In this document: positions 56,679 through 64,000 of the stretch, piece by piece
How the letters are laid out: each line of letters opens with the position of its first letter
Numbering within the stretch: position 1 is the first letter of the stretch
NCBI RefSeq assembly: GCF_002797755.1
Contig: NZ_PGFI01000013.1
Span: forward strand, 124,001-188,000
Length of the DNA: 64,000 bases
Source: Brevirhabdus pacifica
Lineage (GTDB): Bacteria > Pseudomonadota > Alphaproteobacteria > Rhodobacterales > Rhodobacteraceae
Reading direction: 5' to 3'
Notes under the pieces: model-generated
The model's database searches: none
What the model was told of the DNA's origin: nothing
Seen by the model: only the letters and a program-made list of their open reading frames with translations
Program-made: the position numbers and the translations under genes

Positions 56679-57971
56679 ATGGTCGATATCGCCGCCCGGG
56701 TCTATGACCACCGCTGGAAGATCGACCCGATCGTACGGTCGCTGATCGACACGGATTTCTACAAGCTGCTGATGTGCCAGTCGGTGTTCCGCAACCGGCC
56801 CGAGGCGAATGTCACCTTCAGCCTCATCAACCGCTCCAAGCAGATCCGCCTGGCCGACATCGTCGACGAGGGCGAGCTTCGTGAGCAACTTGATCACATC
56901 CGTTCGCTGTCGCTGACGCGCGGCGAGTCGACCTGGCTGCGCGGCAATACCTTTTATGGCAAGCGCCAGATGTTCCGCCCCGATTTCATGGAGTGGTTCG
57001 AGGCCCTGCGCCTGCCGCCCTACCACCTGGAAAAGCGCGACGGGCAATACGAGCTGACGTTCGAGGGCAAGTGGCCCGAGGTCATGCTGTGGGAGATCCC
57101 GGCGCTGGCCGTGCTGATGGAACTGCGGTCGCGCGCGGTGATGCAGGACATGGGCCGGTTCGAGCTTCAGGTGCTTTATGCCCGGGCGATGACCAAGCTG
57201 TGGGAAAAAGTCGAGAAGCTGCGCGAGGTGCCGAACCTGCGCCTGGCCGATTTCGGCACCCGGCGGCGCCATTCCTTCCTGTGGCAGGATTGGTGCGTGC
57301 GCGCCATGGTCGAGGGGCTGGGCTCGAAATTCGTCGGCACCTCGAACTGTCTCATCGCCAAGAACCGCGACCTCGAGGCGATCGGCACCAACGCCCACGA
57401 GTTGCCGATGGTCTATGCCGCCCTTGCCGACAGCGACGCAGAGCTGCGCCAAGCCCCCTACCGGGTGCTGGAGGAATGGCAGGAAGAGCATGACGGCAAC
57501 CTGCGCATCATCCTGCCCGACACCTATGGCACCGCCGGTTTCCTGGCCGGGGCCCCCGACTGGCTGGCATCCTGGACGGGGATGCGCATCGACAGCGGCA
57601 GCCCCGAAGAAGGGGCCGAGGCCGCAATCGCCTGGTGGCAGGCCAAGGGCGAGGATCCCCGCAAGAAGCTGGTGATCTTTTCGGATGGGCTGGACGTGGA
57701 CCGGATCGCCCAGTTGCAGGCCCGCTTTGCCGGCCGCGTCCGGATCTCCTTCGGCTGGGGCACGCTGATGACCAACGACTTCCGCGGGCTGGTGCCGGGG
57801 GACGCGCTGGCGCCCTTCAGCCTGGTGTGCAAGGCGGTCGCCGCGAACGGCCGCCCGACCGTCAAGCTGTCCGACAACCCCAGCAAGGCCATGGGCCCGC
57901 CCGAGGAGATCGAGCGTTACAAGCGCGTCTTCGGCGTCGGCCACCAGAAAGCGATGGAAGTGCTGGTCTAG
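56679..57971 (+). CDS. pncB: Nicotinate phosphoribosyltransferase
   Basis: A 430-residue enzyme that makes nicotinate mononucleotide from nicotinate and PRPP. It has [60 protein letters not shown] (the family His/Asn region) and [11 protein letters not shown]. It starts 1 base after the pncA stop, forming an NAD salvage pair. Its stop overlaps the stop of the opposite gene within the four bases CTAG. Confidence 0.97.
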   Translation: MVDIAARVYDHRWKIDPIVRSLIDTDFYKLLMCQSVFRNRPEANVTFSLINRSKQIRLADIVDEGELREQLDHIRSLSLTRGESTWLRGNTFYGKRQMFRPDFMEWFEALRLPPYHLEKRDGQYELTFEGKWPEVMLWEIPALAVLMELRSRAVMQDMGRFELQVLYARAMTKLWEKVEKLREVPNLRLADFGTRRRHSFLWQDWCVRAMVEGLGSKFVGTSNCLIAKNRDLEAIGTNAHELPMVYAALADSDAELRQAPYRVLEEWQEEHDGNLRIILPDTYGTAGFLAGAPDWLASWTGMRIDSGSPEEGAEAAIAWWQAKGEDPRKKLVIFSDGLDVDRIAQLQARFAGRVRISFGWGTLMTNDFRGLVPGDALAPFSLVCKAVAANGRPTVKLSDNPSKAMGPPEEIERYKRVFGVGHQKAMEVLV

Positions 57972-58987
57972 GGATCGCGCCCCACGAACGCCGCCGCCGT
58001 CTCGATGGCGCGGCGGCGATAGACCTCCATCTTCCAGTGGCCGGGATGCAGGCGGGGCACCACCCAGCCCAGCGAGGCACAGCAGCGCAGCATCACGAAC
58101 ATGGGCAGGTCCCGCCGGGCATTTTGAGGCAGCGGGCGCGCGTCCTCGTACCCCTCCAGAAGCGCCGCCGCCAGATCGGCGGCGTGGGGGCTGTCGAGCG
58201 ATTGGGTCAGGGCCACGCCCAGGTCGTACATGCGGTATCCGAACCCGCCGTCATCATAGTCGATCAGGCTAAGCCCGGGCGCGTCCCCCTCACCATGGGC
58301 GAAGATGTTCTCGCGCAGGGGATCGGCGTGGATCAGGCCGAAATCAGGCTCTTCACAAGCGTCCAGCACGGCGCGGGCCTTGTCACGGGCTTCCTGCAAC
58401 AGGGTCATTTCCGCGGCCGAGAGGCTGGGGTTTTCCCAAAAGCGCCCCCAATGGGGGGCCTCACCAAGAAGTCCATCCGCGTCCCAGCGCGGGCGGTCCA
58501 GATCCGCGCCCCCCTCGATCCGGTCCGAGGTGGCGTGAAGACCCGCCAGCAGCGCCCCGATCCGACGGTGCAGCGCGCATTGCGCGGCCAGATCGCCGGT
58601 CAGCGGGGCCTCGCCGCTGCCCAGCGGCGCGCCCTCGACCCAGGCGATCAGCGTGGCAAGACAGCCCGCGTCCGCCGGCAGGACCAGCGGGCCGTCGCGG
58701 GTCGGGATCGGCGCGGGCGCAGCGAAGCCCAGCCGCGACAGGGCGCCGGTCCAGGCCAGTTCGGCCGCGATCTCCGAGGCGGTGCGATAGCCGGGACGAT
58801 GCAGCCTCAGGGCCGCGCGCCGACCGTCCGACAGGCGGACGTCGAAAACCGCGTTCTCGCGGTGGGCGATGAGTGACGGCGGCTCCGCCACCCCGCCCCA
58901 CTGCGCAAGCACCTTGCCCGCGATTGCATCAAGATCCAGCTCCGCCATGTCGGTGACACCTGCGCCCGGCCCTGCACCCCCGCTCAT
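57968..58987 (-). CDS. Hydroxylysine-kinase-like phosphotransferase
   Basis: A 339-residue APH-fold kinase. It has [20 protein letters not shown] in the N-lobe, [18 protein letters not shown] as the catalytic loop and [20 protein letters not shown] as the metal-binding part. It resembles AGPHD1/HYKK, which phosphorylates 5-hydroxylysine, or a homoserine-kinase-II-like enzyme. The start overlaps the upstream aminotransferase-family gene by ATGA, so the two work together. Confidence 0.82.
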   Translation of the reverse strand: MSGGAGPGAGVTDMAELDLDAIAGKVLAQWGGVAEPPSLIAHRENAVFDVRLSDGRRAALRLHRPGYRTASEIAAELAWTGALSRLGFAAPAPIPTRDGPLVLPADAGCLATLIAWVEGAPLGSGEAPLTGDLAAQCALHRRIGALLAGLHATSDRIEGGADLDRPRWDADGLLGEAPHWGRFWENPSLSAAEMTLLQEARDKARAVLDACEEPDFGLIHADPLRENIFAHGEGDAPGLSLIDYDDGGFGYRMYDLGVALTQSLDSPHAADLAAALLEGYEDARPLPQNARRDLPMFVMLRCCASLGWVVPRLHPGHWKMEVYRRRAIETAAAFVGRDP

Positions 58988-60234
58988 GGCGCGACCTCGT
59001 CCAGCGCCTCGGTCAGGGTCGCGATCATCAGGTCGGCGTGGCCATGGTCGAACACCATCGGCGGACGGATCTTCAGGATGTTCCCCTCGGGGCCGATCCG
59101 GTTGAGGAGCACGCCGCGCCGGCGCATCGCCTCGACGAGGTCGGCGGTCGCGTCGCTGGCCGCGCTTCCATCCGCATGCCGCAGCTCGGCCCCGAAAAAC
59201 AGGCCCCGGCCTCGCAGCCCGGCGATCAGCGGGTGGCCGATGGCCGCCAGCCTTTCGCGGGCATAGGCGCCCACGTCCCGGGCCTTCGTCACAAGGTCCT
59301 CGTCCTCGATCACCGACAGGGTGGCATTGGCGGCGGCGGCGCTGACCGGGTTGCCGCCGAAGGTGTTGAAATAGCCGAATGCACCGCGAAAGGCCGCCAT
59401 GATGTCGGGCCGCGTCATGACCCCGGCGACCGGGTGGCCGTTGCCCATGGGCTTGCCCATGCTCACTGCATCAGGCGCGATACCCAGAAGCTCATGTCCC
59501 CAGAAATGGCTGCCGACCCGGCCGAACCCGGCCTGCACCTCATCGCACAGGACCAGGCCGCCGGCCTTGCGCACAGCCGCGACCGCCGCGTCGGCATAGC
59601 CGGGCGGCACGTCGGGAAACCCCTCGTTGGCGAAGATCGGGCACAGCATCAGGCCGGCCAGGCCGTGACCGGCCTCTTCCAGCTCCTGGGCCGCGCGGGC
59701 CACGCTGCTTGCGAAGGCCTCGGCGTCGACATCGCCGCCGGGGGCGGGGACCAGGCGGATGTTTCCGGCATAACCACCGACGGGCGGGCGCCGGGTCGAA
59801 AGCTGGCTCACCAGGGCGGTGTTGCCGTGATAGGTCGCGTCGGTGGCGATGAAGCCGGTGCGCCCGGTCGCGGCCTGGGCCATGCGCATGGCCACGTCAT
59901 TAGCCTCGGACCCGGTGCAGACCGGGACCATCTGGCTGAGGCCGTGGCCGAAACGGGCGCCCAGCCGCTCGACATAATCCAGGATGCCGCGATGCAGATA
60001 GCGCGAGTGGGTGTTGAGCGTGCCGGCCTGCTTGGCAATGGCCGCGACAACGCGGGGGTGGCAATGACCGACATGGGCCACGTTGTTGTAGCAATCCAGG
60101 TAGCGGCGGCCGTCGGCATCCCACAGCCAGACCCCTTCGCCGTGCACCAGTTCGACCGGGTCGCGATAGAAGGTCGGAACCGAGGGGCCAAGCAGCCGTT
60201 CGCGCCGTTGCAGCAGGGTTTCCGTCTGGTTCAT
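58984..60234 (-). CDS. Class III PLP enzyme, phospho-lyase type (AGXT2-like)
   Basis: A 416-residue fold-type I PLP enzyme of class III. The PLP Lys is in VSMGKPMGNGHPVAGVMT and the cofactor site in LVLCDEVQAGFGRVG. The N-terminal YLDCYNNVAHVGHCHPRVVA is typical of the AGXT2L branch, which eliminates phosphate from O-phosphoethanolamine or 5-phosphohydroxylysine. The kinase gene that follows would supply the phosphorylated substrate. It could also be a simple omega-aminotransferase. Confidence 0.83.
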   Translation of the reverse strand: MNQTETLLQRRERLLGPSVPTFYRDPVELVHGEGVWLWDADGRRYLDCYNNVAHVGHCHPRVVAAIAKQAGTLNTHSRYLHRGILDYVERLGARFGHGLSQMVPVCTGSEANDVAMRMAQAATGRTGFIATDATYHGNTALVSQLSTRRPPVGGYAGNIRLVPAPGGDVDAEAFASSVARAAQELEEAGHGLAGLMLCPIFANEGFPDVPPGYADAAVAAVRKAGGLVLCDEVQAGFGRVGSHFWGHELLGIAPDAVSMGKPMGNGHPVAGVMTRPDIMAAFRGAFGYFNTFGGNPVSAAAANATLSVIEDEDLVTKARDVGAYARERLAAIGHPLIAGLRGRGLFFGAELRHADGSAASDATADLVEAMRRRGVLLNRIGPEGNILKIRPPMVFDHGHADLMIATLTEALDEVAP

Positions 60235-60235
60235 C

Positions 60236-60658
60236 TCATTCCTCGCCGGTGACCTTGCCGCGCAGGGACTTGACCGTGCCGCGTTGCGCCTTGGCGGCCA
60301 GGCGCCGCCGCTCGGACCCTTTGGTGGGGCGGGTCGGGATACGCCGCTTGGGCTTGACCGTGGCCATGCGGATCAGGTCGGCCAGCCGGTTGCGGGCATC
60401 CTCGCGGTTGCGGGCCTGACTGCGGTGGCTTTCGGCGCGGATCACCACCGCCCCGTCGGTCGTCCAGCGCCGTCCGGCCAGACGCCGCAGTCGGGTCTTA
60501 ACGGGTTCGGGCAGGTTGGGACTTCGGGCGGCCTCGAAACGCAGCTCGACGGCGGTCGAGACCTTGTTGACGTTCTGCCCGCCGGGACCCGAGGCGCGGG
60601 TGAACTGCTCGGTCAGCTCCCAATCCTCGATGGTGATCCTGTCGTCGATCCTGAGCAT
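60236..60658 (-). CDS. arfB: Alternative ribosome-rescue factor ArfB
   Basis: A 140-residue peptidyl-tRNA hydrolase with the release-factor motif FTRASGPGGQNVNKVSTAVE (GGQ) and a long basic tail rich in Arg/Lys that enters the empty mRNA channel. It frees stalled ribosomes. It is the last gene before the 437-base gap. Confidence 0.95.
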   Translation of the reverse strand: MLRIDDRITIEDWELTEQFTRASGPGGQNVNKVSTAVELRFEAARSPNLPEPVKTRLRRLAGRRWTTDGAVVIRAESHRSQARNREDARNRLADLIRMATVKPKRRIPTRPTKGSERRRLAAKAQRGTVKSLRGKVTGEE

Positions 60659-60811
60659 CCTGTCGTCCCGCCTGTCGCCGTCTTGTCATCGCGTGTTCGT
60701 TGCGCCTGTCCCGATGTGGACCCGCGCGGGCCCGAGGTTACCGCCCCCTCAAGGCGAAGACCATCGTTGGCGCGTCATGTCGCAGCGGCGGGAGGGGCCC
60801 GCCTGAATCGC

Positions 60812-60840
60812 AAAGGGCCGCCCGTTGCCGGGACGGCCCT
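60812..60840 (-). terminator. Terminator after the structured mini-ORF transcript
   Basis: On the leftward strand GGGCCGTCCCG-GCAA-CGGGCGGCCC, with one bulged T and a GCAA (GNRA) loop, is followed by TTT. Confidence 0.75.
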
Positions 60841-60855
60841 TCCGAGAATTCCGGA

Positions 60856-60902
60856 GGCAGGGTCGGTCGATCAACCGATCTGCCGGGGCGGTCTCACACC
60901 GC
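60856..60902 (-). other. Two hairpins after the mini-ORF
   Basis: Downstream of the 18-codon ORF, GCGGT-GTGAG-ACCGC (60902-60888) and GGCAG...CTGCC, with inner TCGGT/ACCGA, (60884-60856) form two stems before the terminator. Together they suggest a defined, structured RNA. Confidence 0.55.
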
Positions 60903-60912
60903 TGGGGCTGCC

Positions 60913-60969
60913 CTAGCGGCGCGCCTCCCCGACTGTTCCGACACCTCTCTCCAATACCTCTCTCGACAC
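60913..60969 (-). CDS. 18-codon mini-ORF with full-length Shine-Dalgarno
   Basis: A GTG-initiated ORF of 18 residues, VSREVLERGVGTVGEARR, placed seven bases after the GGAGG of a 17-base match to the 16S rRNA 3' end. It is Arg/Glu/Val-rich with no known family. It could be a leader peptide, a regulatory uORF or a ribosome-binding decoy in a small RNA. Confidence 0.5.
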   Translation of the reverse strand: MSREVLERGVGTVGEARR

Positions 60970-60985
60970 TGGATCACCTCCTTTC
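60969..60985 (-). promoter_or_regulatory. 17-base Shine-Dalgarno matching the 16S 3' end
   Basis: The leftward strand reads GAAAGGAGGTGATCCAG, a perfect complement of the 16S rRNA 3' tail CTGGATCACCTCCTTTC. Ordinary sites pair over only 5-7 bases. Confidence 0.8.
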
Positions 60986-61016
60986 AGAATGTTTCGGTCA
61001 CAACTTGAAGGTGGGG

Positions 61017-61047
61017 TCGAAATCCTTCCGTGTCAAATCTTTCCGTG
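61017..61047 (-). repeat. Short tandem direct repeat before the mini-ORF
   Basis: TCGAAATCCTTCCGTG (61017-61032) is followed directly by TCAAATCTTTCCGTG (61033-61047), a 15-16-base repeat with two differences. It lies where the promoter of the mini-ORF transcript would be and may be a binding site. Confidence 0.45.
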
Positions 61048-61095
61048 CGATTTCCCTCACGTCACTTTCCGCTGCCGCAAGCGGGCCGCGCCGAC

Positions 61096-62013
61096 CTAGC
61101 GGGGCAGCGCGTATTCGACGATCTCGGTGCGCTGGAAGAAATTCTCGTTGTCATCCGAGATCAGGGTCATCCGCATCCCTTCCGGCGCCTGCCAGATCGC
61201 CATGCCCTCGAGGTTGTCGCGCTCGGTGCGCGGGGTTTCGAGGATGACCGTCTCGTGGCTGAGCGCGTCGCCGCGTAGCTCGAACCGGCGCACCCGGGAG
61301 GCAAAGCCCCCCAGCAGGCTGAACGAGCGTTCGAGCAGGTAGAACCGCCCGTCGGGACCGATCGCCGCCTCGGTGACAAGAAAGTCGCCGCGCTGGGGAA
61401 TGGTGAAGGGCGTGTCCCAGTTGCCCCGTCGGTAGCGATAGACCTGAAAGGCCGTGCCGCCCACGTTCGGAGCCTCGGGGATGGTGTAAAGCGTGCCGTC
61501 CGGCGCCCGCGCCAGCGCCTCGAGCGACTTGTTGATGGGAAGCCCCTCGAAATCCTTGTGCCGGGGCAGCCAGGCTGCCTTGCCGCCGGGGCGGGCATAG
61601 GTCCAGACCCGGTGGAACCCCTCGAACGAGATGTAGAGCCGCCCGTCGGGCCGCACCGCCAGCCCCTCGCTGTCGGCGCGAAACCGGGTCAGCCCTTCGC
61701 CCTCGGTGCCCAGCAGGGGCACGAAACTGTCCAGGCGCGCGCCGGTGATGCGCCCCTTTGCGTCGCGACTCAGCCGCCCCTGCCCCAGCCTGCCGCGATC
61801 GGAAAGCACGGTGAAGGCCAACCCGTCCGAGCCCATGGCAAGCGCCGAGAAGCCGCCGAAGCCCTCGACGGATGATTGCCAGGTGAAGGCCGACAGAAGC
61901 TGCGCCTTGCCGTTGGCAAGGGCATCTGAGGACATCGGGGGCAGGAGGGCCAGGACCAGCGCAAGCGCCAGTCCCCGGGCCGCGCCTAGCGCCCTTGAAG
62001 GACGGTCGAGCAT
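61096..62013 (-). CDS. Esterase-like activity of phytase family protein
   Basis: A 305-residue exported beta-propeller-like protein. A signal peptide (GLALALVLALLPPMSSDALA) precedes segments with FGGFSALAMGSDGLAFTVLS, SEGLAVRPDGRLYISFEGFH and ERDNLEGMAIWQAPEGM. The family is named for a weak esterase activity; real substrates are unknown. The start at 62013 overlaps the end of mepA by 28 bases, which argues for coupled translation. Confidence 0.88.
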   Translation of the reverse strand: MLDRPSRALGAARGLALALVLALLPPMSSDALANGKAQLLSAFTWQSSVEGFGGFSALAMGSDGLAFTVLSDRGRLGQGRLSRDAKGRITGARLDSFVPLLGTEGEGLTRFRADSEGLAVRPDGRLYISFEGFHRVWTYARPGGKAAWLPRHKDFEGLPINKSLEALARAPDGTLYTIPEAPNVGGTAFQVYRYRRGNWDTPFTIPQRGDFLVTEAAIGPDGRFYLLERSFSLLGGFASRVRRFELRGDALSHETVILETPRTERDNLEGMAIWQAPEGMRMTLISDDNENFFQRTEIVEYALPR

Positions 62014-62903
62014 GCGTTGGGAAGATCCGCCAGAACCAGCTCTCGCCGGGGTTTCGGTTTGGGGGCGTTGGGATCGGGCGGGGGCGGGTTCAGGATGTCG
62101 TTGACCCATTTGCGCGCGTCCTCGCAGCCGTCGCCCGGAGGCGGGGGGGCCTGGTTCTCGCAGCCACGCGCGCCAGGCGGGCAACTCAGGCGGACATGGA
62201 AGTGATAGTGATGTCCCCACCACGGGCGGATCTTGCGCAACCAGGCGCGGTCGCCCTTCTCGTCATTGCACATCTGCACCTTGGCGCCAGGGAAGATGAA
62301 GATCCGCGCGACCCGGGGGTCGCTGGCCGCGGCCTTCAGAAGCTGGTGGTGCTGGGGTGTCCAGTTATTGTTGACGAAGGCGCCCTGGTTGCGCCGCAGC
62401 GAGATCGAGGAGATCTGCTCGCGCTGGCTCTGGCTCAGGCGCAGAGTGTCGGGCGGCAGCAGCCAGATATCCGCATCAAGCCCGATCTGATGGCTGCGGT
62501 GGCCGCTCGACATCGGCCCGCCCCGGGGCTGGCTGATGTCACCGACGTAAAGGCCGCCCCAGCCCGGAAGCTGGGCCGCCTTGCGCGACAGCTTGTCGAT
62601 GTAGTCCAGCATCTGGGGGTGGCCCCAGTTGCGGTTGCGGCTGAGGCGCATCGCCTGCCAGGTGCGCCCGGTCTCGGGAAGCTGGCTGGCGCCCGCGATA
62701 CAGCCCTTGGAATAGCTGCCGAAAGGCTCTGCCCGGTGGTTCGAGGCGGTGGGCTTGGCGCTGAACAATTCCTTGGCCAGGGGGGCCGCGGCGGCGGGGG
62801 CGGCAAGGCCCAGGCAGATCGCGGCGACGGCACCCAGCCGCGCAACGCAGCGCCGGACCCCGCTGGGCAGGGACCGGACAGGTCGGGAATTTCTCGGGGT
62901 CAT
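61986..62903 (-). CDS. mepA: Penicillin-insensitive murein endopeptidase
   Basis: A 305-residue periplasmic LAS-type metallopeptidase that cuts peptide cross-links in murein. A signal peptide (LGAVAAICLGLAAPAAAAPL) is followed by SGHRSHQIGLDADIWLLP (zinc His and Asp) and GHHYHFHVRLSCP (zinc His). The C-terminus is Pro-rich. The start at 62903 overlaps the transporter stop by ATGA; the frame is open to 63611 but this is not coding. Confidence 0.95.
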   Translation of the reverse strand: MTPRNSRPVRSLPSGVRRCVARLGAVAAICLGLAAPAAAAPLAKELFSAKPTASNHRAEPFGSYSKGCIAGASQLPETGRTWQAMRLSRNRNWGHPQMLDYIDKLSRKAAQLPGWGGLYVGDISQPRGGPMSSGHRSHQIGLDADIWLLPPDTLRLSQSQREQISSISLRRNQGAFVNNNWTPQHHQLLKAAASDPRVARIFIFPGAKVQMCNDEKGDRAWLRKIRPWWGHHYHFHVRLSCPPGARGCENQAPPPPGDGCEDARKWVNDILNPPPPDPNAPKPKPRRELVLADLPNACSTVLQGR

Positions 62904-64000
62904 TTCTGCTGCTCTCCCTCGGGTTTCACCCAGCGTAGCAGGGCCAAACCCGCAAGGAAAAGGACAATTACGGGCACCACGCCGATCCGCTGACTTCCGC
63001 TCAGGGCGGTGACGGCACCGATCATCAGCGGCGCCAGGAACGAGGTCGCCTTGCCCGCCAGCGCGTAAAGACCGAAGGCCTCGGTCATGCGGTCGGGATC
63101 GGCCTGATGCACCAGCATCGTGCGCGATGCCGATTGCAACGCGCCCCCTGCCGCACCGATCACCGCCCCCAGCCCGTAGAAGACGATATCCGGCAATGCG
63201 CTGCCCGCCGGCAGGCCGATGCCGAAGACGCTGTCGCGAGAGACCAGCACCACCGAGACAGAGGCCGCCACCAGCAGCAGGATGCATGTCAGGATCACCG
63301 GGCGCGGGCCGAACCGCCGGTCCGCGCGCCCACCCAGCCAGGCAAAGATCGCCCCCGAAACGGCGGCCAGGATGCCGAAGACACCGATGTCGATCACCGA
63401 CCAGCCCAGAACCCCGGCGGCGTAGATCCCGCCGAATGTGTACATGCCGTTCAGCGCGTCGCGATAACTCATGGAGGAGGCGAGATAGGCCATCAGGCTG
63501 GGGCGGCGCGGCAAGGTGCGCAATGTCCGGGCCAGGCCCGACAGGGCGGCGCCCACGACCTCGCCCAGTGGCTGGCGGGCGGCGGGGGCTGGACGGGCCT
63601 CGCGCACCCACAGGAAGAACGGGATCATGAAAAGCGCGTACCAGATCGCCACCAACGGCCCCACCGACCGCGTCCCCTCGCGCAGCGCGGGATCAAGCCC
63701 GAAAAGCGGCGGGCGGCCCAGAAGGGTGACGCCGGCCTCGTTCTCGGCCAGCAGCAGCAGCATCAGCAGCAGGCTCAGCACACCGCCCACATAGCCCAGC
63801 GCCCAACCCGATCCCGAGATGCGCCCGATCTCGCGGCGCGGACCCAGCCCTGGCAGAAGGGCGTTTGTGAAGATCGTCGCGAACTCCATCCCGATGAGGC
63901 CCAGCGCGAAGAGGACCAGCACCGGCCAGACATGGACCATCCCCGGCACCGCCCACCACAGGCCGAAGGCACCAACGAAATAGAGGGCCGAGAACAACCA
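62900..64000 (-). CDS. UMF1-family MFS transporter, C-terminal part (runs off the window)
   Basis: About 367 codons of an MFS transporter with ten or so membrane segments, LFALGLIGMEFATIFTNALL, SLLLMLLLLAENEAGVTLLG and DRFG-type loops (GGRADRRFGPRPVILTCILL). It is of the UMF1 (Atg22-like) type. The N-terminus lies to the right of the window. Its end overlaps mepA by ATGA. Confidence 0.87.
   Translation of the reverse strand, partial: WLFSALYFVGAFGLWWAVPGMVHVWPVLVLFALGLIGMEFATIFTNALLPGLGPRREIGRISGSGWALGYVGGVLSLLLMLLLLAENEAGVTLLGRPPLFGLDPALREGTRSVGPLVAIWYALFMIPFFLWVREARPAPAARQPLGEVVGAALSGLARTLRTLPRRPSLMAYLASSMSYRDALNGMYTFGGIYAAGVLGWSVIDIGVFGILAAVSGAIFAWLGGRADRRFGPRPVILTCILLLVAASVSVVLVSRDSVFGIGLPAGSALPDIVFYGLGAVIGAAGGALQSASRTMLVHQADPDRMTEAFGLYALAGKATSFLAPLMIGAVTALSGSQRIGVVPVIVLFLAGLALLRWVKPEGEQQK

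Overview
The window is high-GC bacterial chromosome, densely coded on both strands with many 4-base ATGA and TGATG gene overlaps. The dnaA-dnaN-recF-gyrB block with rpsT next to dnaA, the DUF2794 gene, a TctABC carrier and a UMF1-type transporter at the edge suggest an alphaproteobacterium, most likely Rhodobacterales. This assignment comes from gene content and protein character only; no rRNA lies in the window.

Region 1 (1-18015) is a carbon-fixation island. Reading leftward, cbbF-cbbP-cbbT encode Calvin cycle enzymes, with a divergent LysR regulator (cbbR, 2340-3257). A second leftward module starts at cbbL (17001) and runs to 3261: cbbL, cbbS, csoS2, csoSCA, csoS4A, csoS4B, csoS1, acRAF, a 59-codon ORF, a Nudix gene, dabB, a 249-residue membrane protein, dabA and a PII-like gene. 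It encodes a compact alpha-carboxysome plus a DabAB-type inorganic carbon accumulation complex. A second cbbR (17128-18015) is divergent from cbbL. Both divergent promoters carry the same spaced motif TTA-N7-TRA-N7-TTA, which fits CbbR.

Region 2 (18038-25839) holds an rRNA methyltransferase and an exopolysaccharide locus: ExoY-type sugar transferase, ClpP-like exported protein, helical repeat protein, Wzy/O-antigen-ligase-like protein and a Wzc/ExoP-like chain-length kinase. Region 3 (25945-29923) is a tctCBA tripartite carrier with a divergent MarR regulator. Region 4 (30065-35856) is a transporter followed by a tightly packed run of glycosyltransferases and a FkbM-type methyltransferase.

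Region 5 (36051-41427) has asd, a beta-carbonic anhydrase, an M17 aminopeptidase, an NlpC/P60 hydrolase and DUF2794. Region 6 (41610-49768) is the replication block gyrB, lysE-like, recF, dnaN, dnaA and rpsT, with a candidate small RNA beside gyrB. Region 7 (49877-64000) has housekeeping genes (ech, mutM, ubiE, ubiB, trhO, pncA, pncB, arfB, mepA), a kinase/PLP phospho-lyase pair, and a 437-base gap containing a mini-ORF with a 17-base match to the 16S rRNA 3' end followed by hairpins.

The most interesting parts are the minimal carboxysome/DAB operon, its overlooked 59-residue protein with a C-terminal Trp (McdB-like, with no McdA in the window), the extra membrane subunit between dabB and dabA, and the two structured small-RNA-like loci. 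I saw no CRISPR arrays, insertion sequences, prophage genes, tRNAs or rRNAs.
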